Origin: Terasakiella sp033100395
GTDB taxonomy: Bacteria; Pseudomonadota; Alphaproteobacteria; Rhodospirillales; Terasakiellaceae
DNA length: 64,000 bases
Direction: 5' to 3'
NCBI RefSeq assembly: GCF_033100395.1
Contig: NZ_JAWLVJ010000015.1
Span: forward strand, 50,334 to 114,333
Of this stretch, positions 24,875-35,160 are shown in pieces. Numbering within the stretch: position 1 is the stretch's first letter; every line of letters begins with the position of its first letter. The notes below the pieces were generated by a model. That model saw nothing but the letters and a program-made list of their open reading frames with translations. It was not told the origin of the DNA and searched no databases. The position numbers and the translations under genes were made by a program.

Positions 24875-27800
24875 TTATCTCAACATCCCATCCGGGATTT
24901 CCATCAGCTTGGGCGTATCAGTCCAAAGCAACACACAGCGCACGGGCTTGTCCGGGTAAATCAGTTCCAACGCCTGCTTATAGGCTTTCATCTGATTGAT
25001 ATAAACTGTCGGGACCTTTTTAACCGTGCGCGGCGGGGGCCGGTTGGTTTTATAATCGATGACGACGACCTCATCATCCTTGACCAATAAACGGTCAACC
25101 TGTGCTGAAATCACACGACCCGCCACTTCCCCCACAATCGGCACTTCGGCCTGTGAATTGGGGCTGAAGACTTCGGCAAATTCTTCATCGCATAGAACAC
25201 GCAGGGTTTCTGCAGCGATTTCTTCCTGTTGAGTCTCGCTTAAATCCAGATTGGCGCCGCGCAAATATGTGCGCGCGGCACCATCACGCTGATCTTCCGG
25301 CAGTTCCGGCAGGGTTTGCAATAGGGCATGAATAATATTCCCGCGTTTGAAGCGATAGCCATGATCATCGCCCAATGGTGAACGTGTGGCGGGTTCCGGT
25401 TCAATCGGTTTGGAAGGTGCAAGCGGTTTGGGCGGGCTGGGTTCCATGCCGGGTTTGGATTTCGCCCAGTCAGGTAAAGGTTCCTGCACCAGATCAAGCT
25501 GGCTCGGCCCGGTTTCGACTTTGACCTCTTTTTCCTGCGCACATGTGAGGCGGAGAAGCTGACTTTCGTCACTTTCTTCAGCAGTGTCAAGGAAAGCGTC
25601 ATCCAGTTCTTCGGCGACACCGGAAAGCCCGTCTTTGATCAGGTTGTACCAGCAATTGGCGGGGGCAGCGCGTTTGGTTTCCCAGCCACAGACATAGAGG
25701 CGGTCTTCCGCACGCGTTAAGGCCACATACAAAAGACGACGGTATTCTTCATCCCGCTTCTGATTGAGCCGTTCTTTTTCTGCCTTGGAAAGGTCTTCCA
25801 TATATTCTGATTTTGGCGGCCAGATGAAGAGCTCTTCTTCCTCATCTGGATCACGTGGCCAGAAGAGTTTTGCCCCCATGGTCGGGGCTTGTAAGGTATC
25901 GGGCATAAAGACGATGGGGGCCTGCAGACCTTTTGCGCCATGAACGGTCATCACCCGCACCGCATTGTGGCTGGCCTGTTCCAGGTCCCGCTTTACTTCG
26001 GTATCACCCGTTTCCAGCCAGGCGAGGAAGCCTTCCAAAGCGGGCGCATGGCTGCGTTCAAACTGCAGGGCGAGATCAAGGAATTCGTTAAGCGGGTCTT
26101 CAGCCTCAACGCCCAGACGTGAAATCAGTTTTTTGCGACCGTCAAGCGCGGTTAGCACATAGGTAAACAATTCAAACGGTCGCACATAGTCCGTGCGGCC
26201 CATCAGGTCGGCCAGATAACTGTGGGCCTGATGGAAATGCAGGTCGGACTTTGCCCGATCCCGCAGTGATGACCAGAGGGAACCTTTGCGTTTATAAGCC
26301 AGATCAAACAGGTCTTCATCGGTCATACCCAACAACGGACCTTTGAGGACGCAAGCCAGTTGCAGGTCATCATCGGGTTGCAAAAGGAAGCGACCAAGCG
26401 CGACCAGATCCATCACCGCCATTTGCTCGTTCAACACCATCCGATCGACACCCGCAACGGGTACATCCAGTTCTTTCAGGGCGCGCACAAGCTCTTCCAC
26501 AAAGCCGGAACGTCTGCGCACCAGTACCATGACGTCGCCTGCTTCAATGGGGCGCCCCTTGGCTTCCAGCGTTTCTTTGGTCAAAAGCATCTTATGAATG
26601 CGTTTTGCTATAAGCTTGGCTAATCGTGCACGCGGACTATCAGCCTGAATACGTTCTACAGGCGGCTTCCAGGCGGGGCTGGGGTTGGCCGGGCTTGGTT
26701 TGATCGCAGGCCAGACTTCCACCAGTCCGCCGTCTTTGGCGCGCCAGGCATCATGGTGGATGGTGTCGTCAATCTCTACACCTTGGGCCACGACCGGATC
26801 ACTAAAGATCGCATCAACGGCTTGCAGGACGGCACGGGTAGAACGGAACGACACGGTCATAGGGACTTCGCGCCAGTCCTGTTCGGCCTGCGGGACATGT
26901 TCGGCAAACAGATTTTTCATCCGTTCAAACTCTGCCGGGTCCGCGCCCTGAAAGCTGTAGATCGACTGTTTCACATCACCCACGGCAAAGATGGTGCGCG
27001 GGCTGTCTTCCTCATGTGTGCCGATCCCGGCAAAGAATTCCTGCGTCAGGGCCTCAATCACGCGCCACTGGTCCGGGTTGGTGTCCTGGGCTTCATCGAC
27101 CAGCACATGTTCAATCCCGCCATCCAGCTTGTAAAGCACCCAGGGCACATTCTCCCGGGTCAGCAGATCACGTGTTTTCAGGATCAGATCGTCATAATCC
27201 AACTGGGCGGCGCCGCGTTTATATTTTTCATAACTGTCCAGCAGGCATTTACCGATGCGTAATAAGGCATTGGTGGTCTGAAGTGTGGTTGCCGCTTTGA
27301 TCTTGGTCAGGGTGCGCATCATCCGCAAGGCTTCGACGTTCAAGACATCGACCGCTGATGGGGTTTCTGCCGCTGCGCCTTTGGTGATCAGAGTTTTGCG
27401 CACTTCGCCTTTGCCTGTCAGGAACGCATTGGCATAGTCATCAAACTTGTCGAGGCGTTCGGCTTGCGTGGCATTCAGCCAACCTGCCAGCACTTCACCG
27501 CGCCCCCTATCTGTTTTGGACCCGTTGAGCAACCCATCAATGGCAACGCGTAGGCCTAACGCGTCGAAACTGTCCTGTTCAGATGCTTTTTCTATAATAC
27601 GCGCGGGCGTATCGGTGATGTTCAGTTCCATCAGTTCGGCCAGTCGAGCGACCAGTTTGCGCACACCACCATGATAGTCTAGCACCCGGCGCAAGCGACC
27701 GCGTTCCCCGGCCAATGCGCCCATCAGTTCGGGAAAGGCGGTTTCGTGGATATGGCTGGTGACGATGCGCAGGGCCTCATGCAGGTCCGGTGTGCGGCCC

Positions 27801-28306
27801 AGGCGGGCATCGATCAAGATGTCATCCTGTGCTTTCTTCAACAGTTCAGCGGCGGATCGTTCATCCATCACCTGAAAGTGCGGGGCGATCTCGGCTTCCA
27901 GCGGGAAACGGCGCAGCAAAGACTGGCAGAAGGCGTGGATGGTCTGGATTTGCATGCCACCGGGGGTATCCAGCACATAGGCGAACAACTGACGTGCCAG
28001 CGTGAATTCTTCGGGCTTTGCCGGGCGTGTCAATAAATCTTCAAGGGCGGCCTGCAAGGCCGCATCCGACATGATCGACCATTCCCCCAGCTTATCGGCA
28101 ATCCGGTTGGACATTTCAGCCGCTGCGGCCTTGGTAAAGGTCAGACACAGAATATGCTGCGGCTTGGTGCCCGTTACCATTAACGAGAGCACCCGGTCGG
28201 TCAGAACTTTGGTTTTACCTGTGCCTGCGTTTGCGGCTACCCAGACCGATGCACGCGGATCAGAGGCTTTGCGCTGTACGATATTGGGGTCAAGAAAGGT
28301 TGTCAT
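24875..28306 (-). CDS. addA: Double-strand break repair helicase-nuclease AddA
   Basis: A 1143-residue subunit of the AddAB helicase-nuclease, which resects broken DNA ends for RecA loading. Walker A AANAGTGKTKVL lies at about 24-35, the UvrD-type motif VDEAQDTN near 402, and VALTRAEDRLYVCGWE later in the helicase region. The C-terminal RecB-like nuclease carries VVVIDYKTNRPP near 1083. Length fits alphaproteobacterial AddA. It follows addB on the same strand with a 130-base gap that contains a palindromic repeat. recBCD-type genes are not present in this window. Confidence 0.96.
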   Translation of the reverse strand: MTTFLDPNIVQRKASDPRASVWVAANAGTGKTKVLTDRVLSLMVTGTKPQHILCLTFTKAAAAEMSNRIADKLGEWSIMSDAALQAALEDLLTRPAKPEEFTLARQLFAYVLDTPGGMQIQTIHAFCQSLLRRFPLEAEIAPHFQVMDERSAAELLKKAQDDILIDARLGRTPDLHEALRIVTSHIHETAFPELMGALAGERGRLRRVLDYHGGVRKLVARLAELMELNITDTPARIIEKASEQDSFDALGLRVAIDGLLNGSKTDRGRGEVLAGWLNATQAERLDKFDDYANAFLTGKGEVRKTLITKGAAAETPSAVDVLNVEALRMMRTLTKIKAATTLQTTNALLRIGKCLLDSYEKYKRGAAQLDYDDLILKTRDLLTRENVPWVLYKLDGGIEHVLVDEAQDTNPDQWRVIEALTQEFFAGIGTHEEDSPRTIFAVGDVKQSIYSFQGADPAEFERMKNLFAEHVPQAEQDWREVPMTVSFRSTRAVLQAVDAIFSDPVVAQGVEIDDTIHHDAWRAKDGGLVEVWPAIKPSPANPSPAWKPPVERIQADSPRARLAKLIAKRIHKMLLTKETLEAKGRPIEAGDVMVLVRRRSGFVEELVRALKELDVPVAGVDRMVLNEQMAVMDLVALGRFLLQPDDDLQLACVLKGPLLGMTDEDLFDLAYKRKGSLWSSLRDRAKSDLHFHQAHSYLADLMGRTDYVRPFELFTYVLTALDGRKKLISRLGVEAEDPLNEFLDLALQFERSHAPALEGFLAWLETGDTEVKRDLEQASHNAVRVMTVHGAKGLQAPIVFMPDTLQAPTMGAKLFWPRDPDEEEELFIWPPKSEYMEDLSKAEKERLNQKRDEEYRRLLYVALTRAEDRLYVCGWETKRAAPANCWYNLIKDGLSGVAEELDDAFLDTAEESDESQLLRLTCAQEKEVKVETGPSQLDLVQEPLPDWAKSKPGMEPSPPKPLAPSKPIEPEPATRSPLGDDHGYRFKRGNIIHALLQTLPELPEDQRDGAARTYLRGANLDLSETQQEEIAAETLRVLCDEEFAEVFSPNSQAEVPIVGEVAGRVISAQVDRLLVKDDEVVVIDYKTNRPPPRTVKKVPTVYINQMKAYKQALELIYPDKPVRCVLLWTDTPKLMEIPDGMLR

Positions 28307-28326
28307 CGTTTGCCCCCTCTCATACC

Positions 28327-28411
28327 TGTCATCCCGGATTCATTCCGGGACAATCGGTTGATGCAGGTGCGCGCCTTCCCAAGGTCGTCCCGCAACAGGT
28401 GCGGGATGACA
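28327..28411. repeat. Dispersed palindromic repeat, copy 2
   Basis: Begins TGTCATCCCGGATTCATTCC and ends GTGCGGGATGACA, with internal inverted repeats. It has the same GTCAT/ATGAC ends as the copies at 5276 and 43807. It lies in the gap between addB and addA and would form a stem in their shared transcript. Confidence 0.7.
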
Positions 28412-28436
28412 GGGAGAGTGAATAAAGCTTGCTTTA

Positions 28437-31400
28437 TCATTCATCTTCCCCCGGGGCAGCGGTGGACCATTCTTTAACGCGGGCCAGATGTTCGTAGTCG
28501 GAATATTTCGGCGCATTTTCCGGATTTGGACGTGATCCATAAGGCGCTTCGACCCGGTCATAGGCCGCGACCAGCCCTTTCAGACCTTCCAGTGCATCTT
28601 CAGCGATCTGAGCGGGATTGTCAGTTGCTGGCACTTTCTGTCCGGCAACCTGTCCGCCACGCAAACGCCAGAATTCCAATTCCTTGACCTCGCGCGGGCC
28701 GAATTCTTTAAACCCGCCTTCCATGGCGATGGCGGCTTCCAATGGCAGTTGCGGGGCAAACCCGGCTTCGACTTCTTTCTTGGTCGGCGGCACACCCGTT
28801 TTATAATCGATGATGGAAATCTCACCGTCCTTGAATAAGTCCAGGCGGTCTGCTTTGGCGGAAAGTTTGAACGGTCCACCTGGCGCATCAAAGGCGATGG
28901 TGCCTTCAATCTCACTGTAAGTTTTGGCAATTAACGCACGGCGATCATTTTCCTGTTCGATAAACCAGTCACAAATCCTCTCGAACCGTGGCCACCAGAA
29001 GGCCCAGATGCCGGGATTTTCCAGCTCCCCACCAAAGACTTCGCGGCCAATGGCGCGCAGTTCCAGGTCCGCATTGTTCGGCAAATCCTTGGGGAATTTT
29101 TCCATAAATATTTCTAATGCTTCATGGATAATATTACCATAGTCCGCTGCACCAGGGTCAGCGTCAATGGCATCCAGTGCCTTGATGTTTAATATATTTC
29201 TGGCATAAATGGCGTAAGGATCACGCATCCATGTTTCTACACGTGTGACATACATTTCACGTGGGCGTGCAGACACAGGCGGGCGGGGTGCAGGTGGGCC
29301 GACGGCCTGAATTTTCGCCACGTAATCAAGGGCTGCCTGCCAGGAAAGCCACCCGGAAGAGCCTGAGAATTGGTCCGCTATTTCAGTACCGGACAAACGA
29401 TTTTCCAGACGGCGCAGCCAGCGAGATCGCACGGTCGGTGTGCCATCCACCCGGTCAGATCGGGTGATGATGACGCGCGGGGCGCAGAAGTTTTGGGTGA
29501 AGTCATGAGCGGTTTGACCGATCTGGAATTCCGGTTGTGGCAGACCGAAATCATGCATCATTGGGCGGCTCATCCACGGGCTTGCGGTCACATCCGGTGG
29601 CCAGGTGCCTTCGTTCAGTCCGCCAAGTACGATTAAATCAGCGGAATGAAGTCGAGCTTCAAACAGACCAAGGATCGCAAGGCGGGGATGTGCGCCAAAC
29701 TTGGGACGCACGGCTTTGCCCAGCATTAAGGCATCAAACAGGGCGGGGTAATGATCCGGTTCCAACTCCCCAAATCCTTGAGCAGCGATCATCAGCTCAG
29801 AAATAAAATCGGCTGAGGCTTCCCCTGCTTCGCCGGACCAGAGGCGCTGCACGCCGGGTTCCATATCGGTTGCGGCAAAGGCTTCAGCAGCCTTGACGTG
29901 AGCTTCGATCAGTTTGATCACATCGGTTTTTTTGCGCTTCATCGCCTTGGTGAAAGGATGAAGGGCGGTTTCGATGTGACTTAGGAGCCCGCGCAAATCT
30001 TCCAGTATCTTTTTCTGAACGGTATTCAGGCGGTTGGTACGTTTGCGCCAGTCACTTTCCAGACGGTCCAGGGCAAAGCGCATGCCGTCAATGCCGGGGC
30101 CGGGACGGGGGCCACGCAGGATTTTAAGTTCCAGCTGGCGCACCAGTCGGCGAAAGACCATGGGGCTTTGCCCGGCGGCACTTAACGGGTGTTTGCACAG
30201 GGCCAAAAACGGGATGGGGGCGAAATCTTCCGCCACACATTGGGCCATCAGCCGCAGATAGGTCCCGGTCGGGCTATGTTGCAGCGGTGTTCCTGCCGAA
30301 TCGTCAATTTCAATGCCCCAGCGACGCAGTTCGGATGCGACCCGGCGTGCAAGGTTTCGATCTGGCGTCACAAGGGCGGCGGTCTGTCCGGGATGGCTCA
30401 GTTCCTGGCGCAACATCAGGGCAATGGCGCCTGCTTCTTCAAACGGGGTGGGGCAATCGACCCGTTCAACCCCATCCAAAACACTGCCGACGGGATGATC
30501 CATGGATCGCCATTTATCGGTTGTTTTGGCAGGCAGCATGGCTTCGGATAACAATTTCGCACGCGTCGGATGTGATCCTTCAATCCCGTGGTTGCCCCAA
30601 TCTTCGACTTCTTCCGGTCCCATATGCAGGCGATCCAGCAGTTGCTTCAGCCCAAACTGGGGGTGGCTTGCGGCCAGATGTTCCCAGTCATCATCTTCCA
30701 TATAGGTATCAAGCCCAGGCAGCACGACCATCCCTTGGGGCAGGCGCGCGATACAGGCAAGCAATCCGGCAACGGCCGGGATGCTGGCGGTGGAACCAGC
30801 GGCAATAATCGGGCCTTGGGGTGGTGTTTCCTCCCACACACGGCGCTGGGCATCCAGCAGGCGATTTCTGCGATCTGCCGGATCGATGACGCCTTCGGAT
30901 TCCAGGATCACGGGCCAGTGATCGGTGAGGATTTTCAGGAAATCGAGGGTGATATTCCAATGTTCGGCGTAGTTTTCCGGCACCAAAGATTTCAGATCGT
31001 GAAAGGCAAGTCCTTCGGTATGGACCTGATCCAGCAGTCCGGCGAGTTCGCCTGCCAATTGGGCGGCCTGATCTGCCGTTGTTTTATCGCCTTCGAATCC
31101 CAGGATCAGCCGGGTCAGCAGCATCTGGCGACGAAGCGGGGAAATCGCTGGCTTGATGGCATTGATCCCGCCAATATCCTGCCATCCGGTCAGCGCCAAT
31201 TCATCTTCGTCCAGATCGCCAAGGGGCTGCATGCGCGGCAAAAGCAAAGGTTTGCCTTCAGAAAAGCGTAGAAAAGCATCACGCACAGTGCGGCACGCCC
31301 GTCGGGTCGGTAACAACAGCGTGACTTCCGAGAGTTTTTCCGGGCGATCACCAAATCTGGACACAATGCCACGGGCCAAGGCATCTGCAAAAGAGACATT

Positions 31401-31439
31401 GGGGGAAATGCTAAAGACATGTGGCGCGCGACTGTTCAT
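28437..31439 (-). CDS. addB: Double-strand break repair nuclease subunit AddB
   Basis: A 1000-residue partner of AddA. The N-terminus has VTLLLPTRRACRTVRDAFL (about 38-56), the family's inactivated helicase-like start. The C-terminal PD-(D/E)XK nuclease has SIIDYKTGVPPT near 875, and ADYGNIIHEALEIFMEKFP precedes it. The alphaproteobacterial form lacks the iron-sulfur cluster cysteines of the Bacillus enzyme, and I see no such four-Cys pattern. The ATG has no strong ribosome site. It is upstream of addA in the same direction, the usual order. Confidence 0.95.
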   Translation of the reverse strand: MNSRAPHVFSISPNVSFADALARGIVSRFGDRPEKLSEVTLLLPTRRACRTVRDAFLRFSEGKPLLLPRMQPLGDLDEDELALTGWQDIGGINAIKPAISPLRRQMLLTRLILGFEGDKTTADQAAQLAGELAGLLDQVHTEGLAFHDLKSLVPENYAEHWNITLDFLKILTDHWPVILESEGVIDPADRRNRLLDAQRRVWEETPPQGPIIAAGSTASIPAVAGLLACIARLPQGMVVLPGLDTYMEDDDWEHLAASHPQFGLKQLLDRLHMGPEEVEDWGNHGIEGSHPTRAKLLSEAMLPAKTTDKWRSMDHPVGSVLDGVERVDCPTPFEEAGAIALMLRQELSHPGQTAALVTPDRNLARRVASELRRWGIEIDDSAGTPLQHSPTGTYLRLMAQCVAEDFAPIPFLALCKHPLSAAGQSPMVFRRLVRQLELKILRGPRPGPGIDGMRFALDRLESDWRKRTNRLNTVQKKILEDLRGLLSHIETALHPFTKAMKRKKTDVIKLIEAHVKAAEAFAATDMEPGVQRLWSGEAGEASADFISELMIAAQGFGELEPDHYPALFDALMLGKAVRPKFGAHPRLAILGLFEARLHSADLIVLGGLNEGTWPPDVTASPWMSRPMMHDFGLPQPEFQIGQTAHDFTQNFCAPRVIITRSDRVDGTPTVRSRWLRRLENRLSGTEIADQFSGSSGWLSWQAALDYVAKIQAVGPPAPRPPVSARPREMYVTRVETWMRDPYAIYARNILNIKALDAIDADPGAADYGNIIHEALEIFMEKFPKDLPNNADLELRAIGREVFGGELENPGIWAFWWPRFERICDWFIEQENDRRALIAKTYSEIEGTIAFDAPGGPFKLSAKADRLDLFKDGEISIIDYKTGVPPTKKEVEAGFAPQLPLEAAIAMEGGFKEFGPREVKELEFWRLRGGQVAGQKVPATDNPAQIAEDALEGLKGLVAAYDRVEAPYGSRPNPENAPKYSDYEHLARVKEWSTAAPGEDE

Positions 31440-31573
31440 GGAACGTTTGTAATGGGAAAGGAAACGACGGTCCAGTGGGTTTTCACGCCTTCCTCACGCA
31501 GGTGTGATTAGTACGGATTGCAAAGCTGAGTAGAATAGGGGACAAGTACTAACTGAATTTGGACATTCCCCCC

Positions 31574-32317
31574 ATGACTGTAGTGAACGAAATGACGGAT
31601 ACAAATCCACCGAAGCCGAAAAAGAAACTAAATATACTGCCATTACTTATTCTCGCAGGGGGTATTATTGCCTTCTTTGCTTTGGGTGGGGCGGACTATA
31701 TTTCCCTTGATACCTTACGCGACAACCGCATTGCCCTGTTGGATTGGACAGCAAACAATTATGTGCTGGCCGTTCTGGCTTTTGTGGTGGCCTATCATGT
31801 GGCGGTAATGTTTTCGCTGCCCGGTGCAGTCTGGCTGTCTCTGGCAGGCGGATTTATGTTCGGCACTTTTGAGGCAACGGCCTATATCGTCATTGGGGCG
31901 ACAGCGGGTGCCATCGGGATCTTCCTGCTGGCGCGTTATGCGCTTTATGATTTCTTCCATGCCAAGGTCGGCAAGACATTGGATAAAATGGAAAAAGGCT
32001 TTCAGGAAGATGCGCTCAGCTACATGCTGGTGCTGCGCCTTGTGCCCCTGTTCCCCTTCTGGCTGGTGAACCTTGTGCCTGCTTTGCTGGGGGTGAAGCT
32101 TCGCACTTACACCATAGGGACTTTCGTTGGCATTATCCCGGGGGCCTTTGTTTACGCCAGTGTCGGCAGTGGTCTGGGTGCAGTCTTTGATGAAGGCGGG
32201 ACACCTGATCTGGGCATTATCTTCAGCCCTGAAATCATCACACCTATTATTGGACTGGCCTTATTGGCGATGGTTCCTGTAGTCTATAAAAAAATCAAAA
32301 ACCGGGGGAAGGCATGA
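31574..32317 (+). CDS. TVP38/TMEM64 (DedA-like) membrane protein
   Basis: An inner-membrane protein of about 247 residues. A positively charged N-terminus (PPKPKKK) leads to about six helices. The core AGGFMFGTFEATAYIVIGATAGAIGIFLLAR and FQEDALSYMLVLRLVPLFPFWLVNL is the VTT/SNARE-assoc signature, with the conserved G-x-x-F and RLVP motifs. The start is uncertain: TTG 31559, ATG 31574 and ATG 31592 are all in frame and none has a good ribosome site. It overlaps the next gene by four bases (ATGA). Fused or paired TVP38 and flavin oxidoreductases are widespread; DedA-like proteins have been linked to lipid-carrier recycling or proton-coupled transport. Confidence 0.87.
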   Translation: MTVVNEMTDTNPPKPKKKLNILPLLILAGGIIAFFALGGADYISLDTLRDNRIALLDWTANNYVLAVLAFVVAYHVAVMFSLPGAVWLSLAGGFMFGTFEATAYIVIGATAGAIGIFLLARYALYDFFHAKVGKTLDKMEKGFQEDALSYMLVLRLVPLFPFWLVNLVPALLGVKLRTYTIGTFVGIIPGAFVYASVGSGLGAVFDEGGTPDLGIIFSPEIITPIIGLALLAMVPVVYKKIKNRGKA

Positions 32318-33738
32318 GCGAGATCATTAAAACAGACATTTGTGTCATCGGTGGTGGATCAGGCGGTCTTTCCGTTGCAGCGGGCGCATCCCAAATGGGG
32401 GCCAAGGTTGTCCTGGTTGAAAAAGGAAAAATGGGCGGCGACTGCTTGAACTACGGTTGCGTTCCTTCCAAAGCCCTGCTGGCCGCCGGTCATGCGGCAC
32501 AAGCCGTGCGTCATGCTGGAAAGTTTGGTGCCAATGCGACACTGGATAGTGTGGATCAGCAAGCTGTGCATGATCATGTCAAAGGCGTGATCGCAGGCAT
32601 TGCGCCGCATGATTCAGTAGAACGGTTTGAAGGTCTGGGCGTTCAGGTTATTCAGGCCGCGGCCAAATTTACCGGACCACAAGAAATTGAAGCGGATGGC
32701 AAACGCATTCAGGCCAAGCGCTTTGTGATTTCGACCGGATCACGTGCCATGATCCCGCCGATTCCCGGTCTGGATGAAACGCCATATTATACAAACGAGA
32801 ATATCTTTGATCTGACTGAAGCGCCGAAACATCTGATCGTTATCGGTGGTGGGCCTATCGGGATTGAGATGGCACAGGCCCATCGACATCTAGGTTGTGA
32901 AGTGAGCGTCCTTGAGATGTTCACCATCATGCCGAAAGATGATCCGGAACTGGTTGATATCGTGCGCACCCGTCTGAAGAATGAAGGTCTGAACCTGCAT
33001 GAAGGCGTTAAAGTCGTGGGTGCAACCAAAACAGCTGATGGTGTGGAAGTCACCATTGAACGTGACGGTAAGGAAGAGAAAATCCAAGGTAGCCACCTGT
33101 TGGTTGCGGCGGGTCGTCGCGTCAATGTGGATGGGCTTGATTTGGAAGCGGCCAATGTGGCCTATGATCCGCGTGGCATTAAAGTCGATGCGCGTCTGCG
33201 TTCATCTAACAAAAAGATTTTTGCCATTGGCGATGTGGCTGGCGGGTTCCAGTTTACCCATAAGGCCGGATATGATGCGGGGATTGTGATTCGCAATGCC
33301 TTGTTCCGTCTTCCTGCGAAGGCGGATTATACCGCCATGCCCTGGGTGACCTATACGGCACCGGAACTGGCGACCGTTGGGATGGATGAAGTGGCGGCGA
33401 AAAAGAAACATGGTGAAATCCGCATCCTGCGCTGGCCGTTTTCTGAAAATGATCGTGCCCGTGCTGAAGGTGAAACCGATGGTCTGGTCAAGGTTGTGAC
33501 CACGCCGAAAGGTCTGATCCTGGGCGCTTCCATCGTTGGGCCACATGCGGGGGAACTAATCCAGGTCTGGACACTTGCTTTGGCGAAAAAGATGAAGATT
33601 GGTGATATTGCTTCCACCGTTGCGCCTTATCCAACATTGGGTGAAGTGTCCAAACGCGCGGCCGGGTCTTTCTATACGCCATCGCTGTTTAGTGAGAAGA
33701 CGAAGAAAATTGTTCGCTTCCTGCTGAGCTTTGGATAA
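32314..33738 (+). CDS. MerA/Lpd-type FAD-NAD(P)H disulfide oxidoreductase
   Basis: A 474-residue flavoprotein. The FAD-binding GGGSGG is at about 13-18, the redox pair Cys44 and Cys49 is in GGDCLNYGCVPSKALL, the second dinucleotide fold VIGGGPIGIEMAQ is at about 175-187, and IFAIGDVAG lies near 303. In lipoamide dehydrogenases the C-terminal catalytic motif is HxHPT; here it reads VAPYPTLGE, so both His are replaced. The extra N- and C-terminal Cys of mercuric reductase are absent too. Its start overlaps the TVP38 gene, so they form one operon. Classical lipoamide or mercury reduction is therefore unlikely; the electron acceptor is unknown. Confidence 0.85.
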   Translation: MSEIIKTDICVIGGGSGGLSVAAGASQMGAKVVLVEKGKMGGDCLNYGCVPSKALLAAGHAAQAVRHAGKFGANATLDSVDQQAVHDHVKGVIAGIAPHDSVERFEGLGVQVIQAAAKFTGPQEIEADGKRIQAKRFVISTGSRAMIPPIPGLDETPYYTNENIFDLTEAPKHLIVIGGGPIGIEMAQAHRHLGCEVSVLEMFTIMPKDDPELVDIVRTRLKNEGLNLHEGVKVVGATKTADGVEVTIERDGKEEKIQGSHLLVAAGRRVNVDGLDLEAANVAYDPRGIKVDARLRSSNKKIFAIGDVAGGFQFTHKAGYDAGIVIRNALFRLPAKADYTAMPWVTYTAPELATVGMDEVAAKKKHGEIRILRWPFSENDRARAEGETDGLVKVVTTPKGLILGASIVGPHAGELIQVWTLALAKKMKIGDIASTVAPYPTLGEVSKRAAGSFYTPSLFSEKTKKIVRFLLSFG

Positions 33739-33747
33739 TCTTTTACC

Positions 33748-35160
33748 ATGACGAACATGCGCGATATACGTGTCAGCCTGTCGGCACGGCTTTTGATCCT
33801 GACCATTATCTTTATTTTGCTGGCAGAAGCCTTCATCTACGTGCCGTCCATTGCACGATATCGCGACGTTTATTTTAAAGAACATATGGAAACCGCCCAT
33901 CTGGCCGCGCTGGCACTTGAGGCAGCGCCCGGCCATATGGTGGATAAATCCCTTGAAAATCAGCTTCTAAAACATGCCGAAGCCTATGGTGTTGTTTTGG
34001 TAGAAGGGCAGAAGCGGATGCTGGCTTTATCCAAAGACATGCCGCCCGAGACCAATCTGACGGTGGATTTGTCAGAAGAAAAATGGGGCGCTATGGTCTT
34101 TGGCGCGTTTGATACCATGTGGCAGAGCGAAAATCGCGTACTACGCGTGGTCGGCCCAAGCCCGCGTGATCCAGATGTTTATATGGAAGTCATTCTGGAC
34201 GAAGCACCCTTGAAGATGGAGATGGTGGATTATTCACGCCGGATTTTGAATCTGTCGCTGGTGATTTCCCTGATTACGGCTGTCCTGATTTACCTGAGCC
34301 TTCATTTACTGATGGTGCGCCCGGTTCGACGTCTTGCCAAAAACATGGCTGATTTCAGAACCCACCCGGAAGATGATTGTTCCACCATTCATCCATCTGG
34401 TCGCAAAGATGAAATTGGGCTGGCGGAAGACGAGTTGCGCGAAATGCAGGGCGAATTGCGTAAAATGCTGCGCCAAAAAGATCGCTTGGCGGCCATTGGG
34501 GCGGCAGCGGCCAAGATCAACCATGACCTGCGCAACAGTCTGGCGAAAAGCATGCTGATTTCGGACCAGTTGGCGAGCAGCACGGATGCCAAGGTGCGTG
34601 AACTGGCCCCGCAACTGTCCCAAACCGTGGATCAAGCCATCGATCTTTGTTCCCAAACCATGGACTATGTCGCCAACAGTACCCCGCGTCTGGATAAGGA
34701 ACTGTTTTATGTGCAGGATCTGGTGAATGAAGTATACAGCCATGTAGAAGATTTGCTTAATCGAGATTGTGAAGTCATCAATCAGGTCGATGATTTGGCT
34801 GAAGCCGAAGGCGATGTCACCCAGTTGCGCCGCGTGCTCGGCAACCTGACCCGTAATGCCATCCAGATGGGGGCCAAGCGGGTGGAAATTTCGTGTTTGA
34901 ATAAACCCGAAGACGGGGTGACAGCCATTGATGTGCTTGATAATGGCCCCGGCCTGCCCGAGATTGCCTTGAAAAATCTGTTTAAACCGTTTGAAGGATC
35001 GGCCAGACGTGGCGGCACAGGCTTGGGTTTGGTGATTGCGCGTGATATCTTGCAGGCCCATGGCGGAGACCTGGCGCTTATTCATACGGGCGAAAAGGGG
35101 ACCTGCTTTCGGTTAACCCTGCCTGTGATGGATAATGGAAATGGCGACGTGGAATCCTGA
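33748..35160 (+). CDS. Membrane-bound sensor histidine kinase
   Basis: A 470-residue kinase. TM1 (LLILTIIFILLAEAFIYV, about 15-32) and TM2 (about 172-192) enclose a periplasmic sensor of about 135 residues, and HAMP-like sequence follows (VRPVRRLAKNMADFR). The H box KINHDLRNSL gives the phosphorylated His at about 259. The N box GNLTRNAIQMG, G1 DNGPGLP and G2 GGTGLGL complete the ATPase. No response regulator is adjacent, so it is an orphan. The start of the methyltransferase gene overlaps its end by 26 bases. Signal unknown. Confidence 0.92.
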   Translation: MTNMRDIRVSLSARLLILTIIFILLAEAFIYVPSIARYRDVYFKEHMETAHLAALALEAAPGHMVDKSLENQLLKHAEAYGVVLVEGQKRMLALSKDMPPETNLTVDLSEEKWGAMVFGAFDTMWQSENRVLRVVGPSPRDPDVYMEVILDEAPLKMEMVDYSRRILNLSLVISLITAVLIYLSLHLLMVRPVRRLAKNMADFRTHPEDDCSTIHPSGRKDEIGLAEDELREMQGELRKMLRQKDRLAAIGAAAAKINHDLRNSLAKSMLISDQLASSTDAKVRELAPQLSQTVDQAIDLCSQTMDYVANSTPRLDKELFYVQDLVNEVYSHVEDLLNRDCEVINQVDDLAEAEGDVTQLRRVLGNLTRNAIQMGAKRVEISCLNKPEDGVTAIDVLDNGPGLPEIALKNLFKPFEGSARRGGTGLGLVIARDILQAHGGDLALIHTGEKGTCFRLTLPVMDNGNGDVES

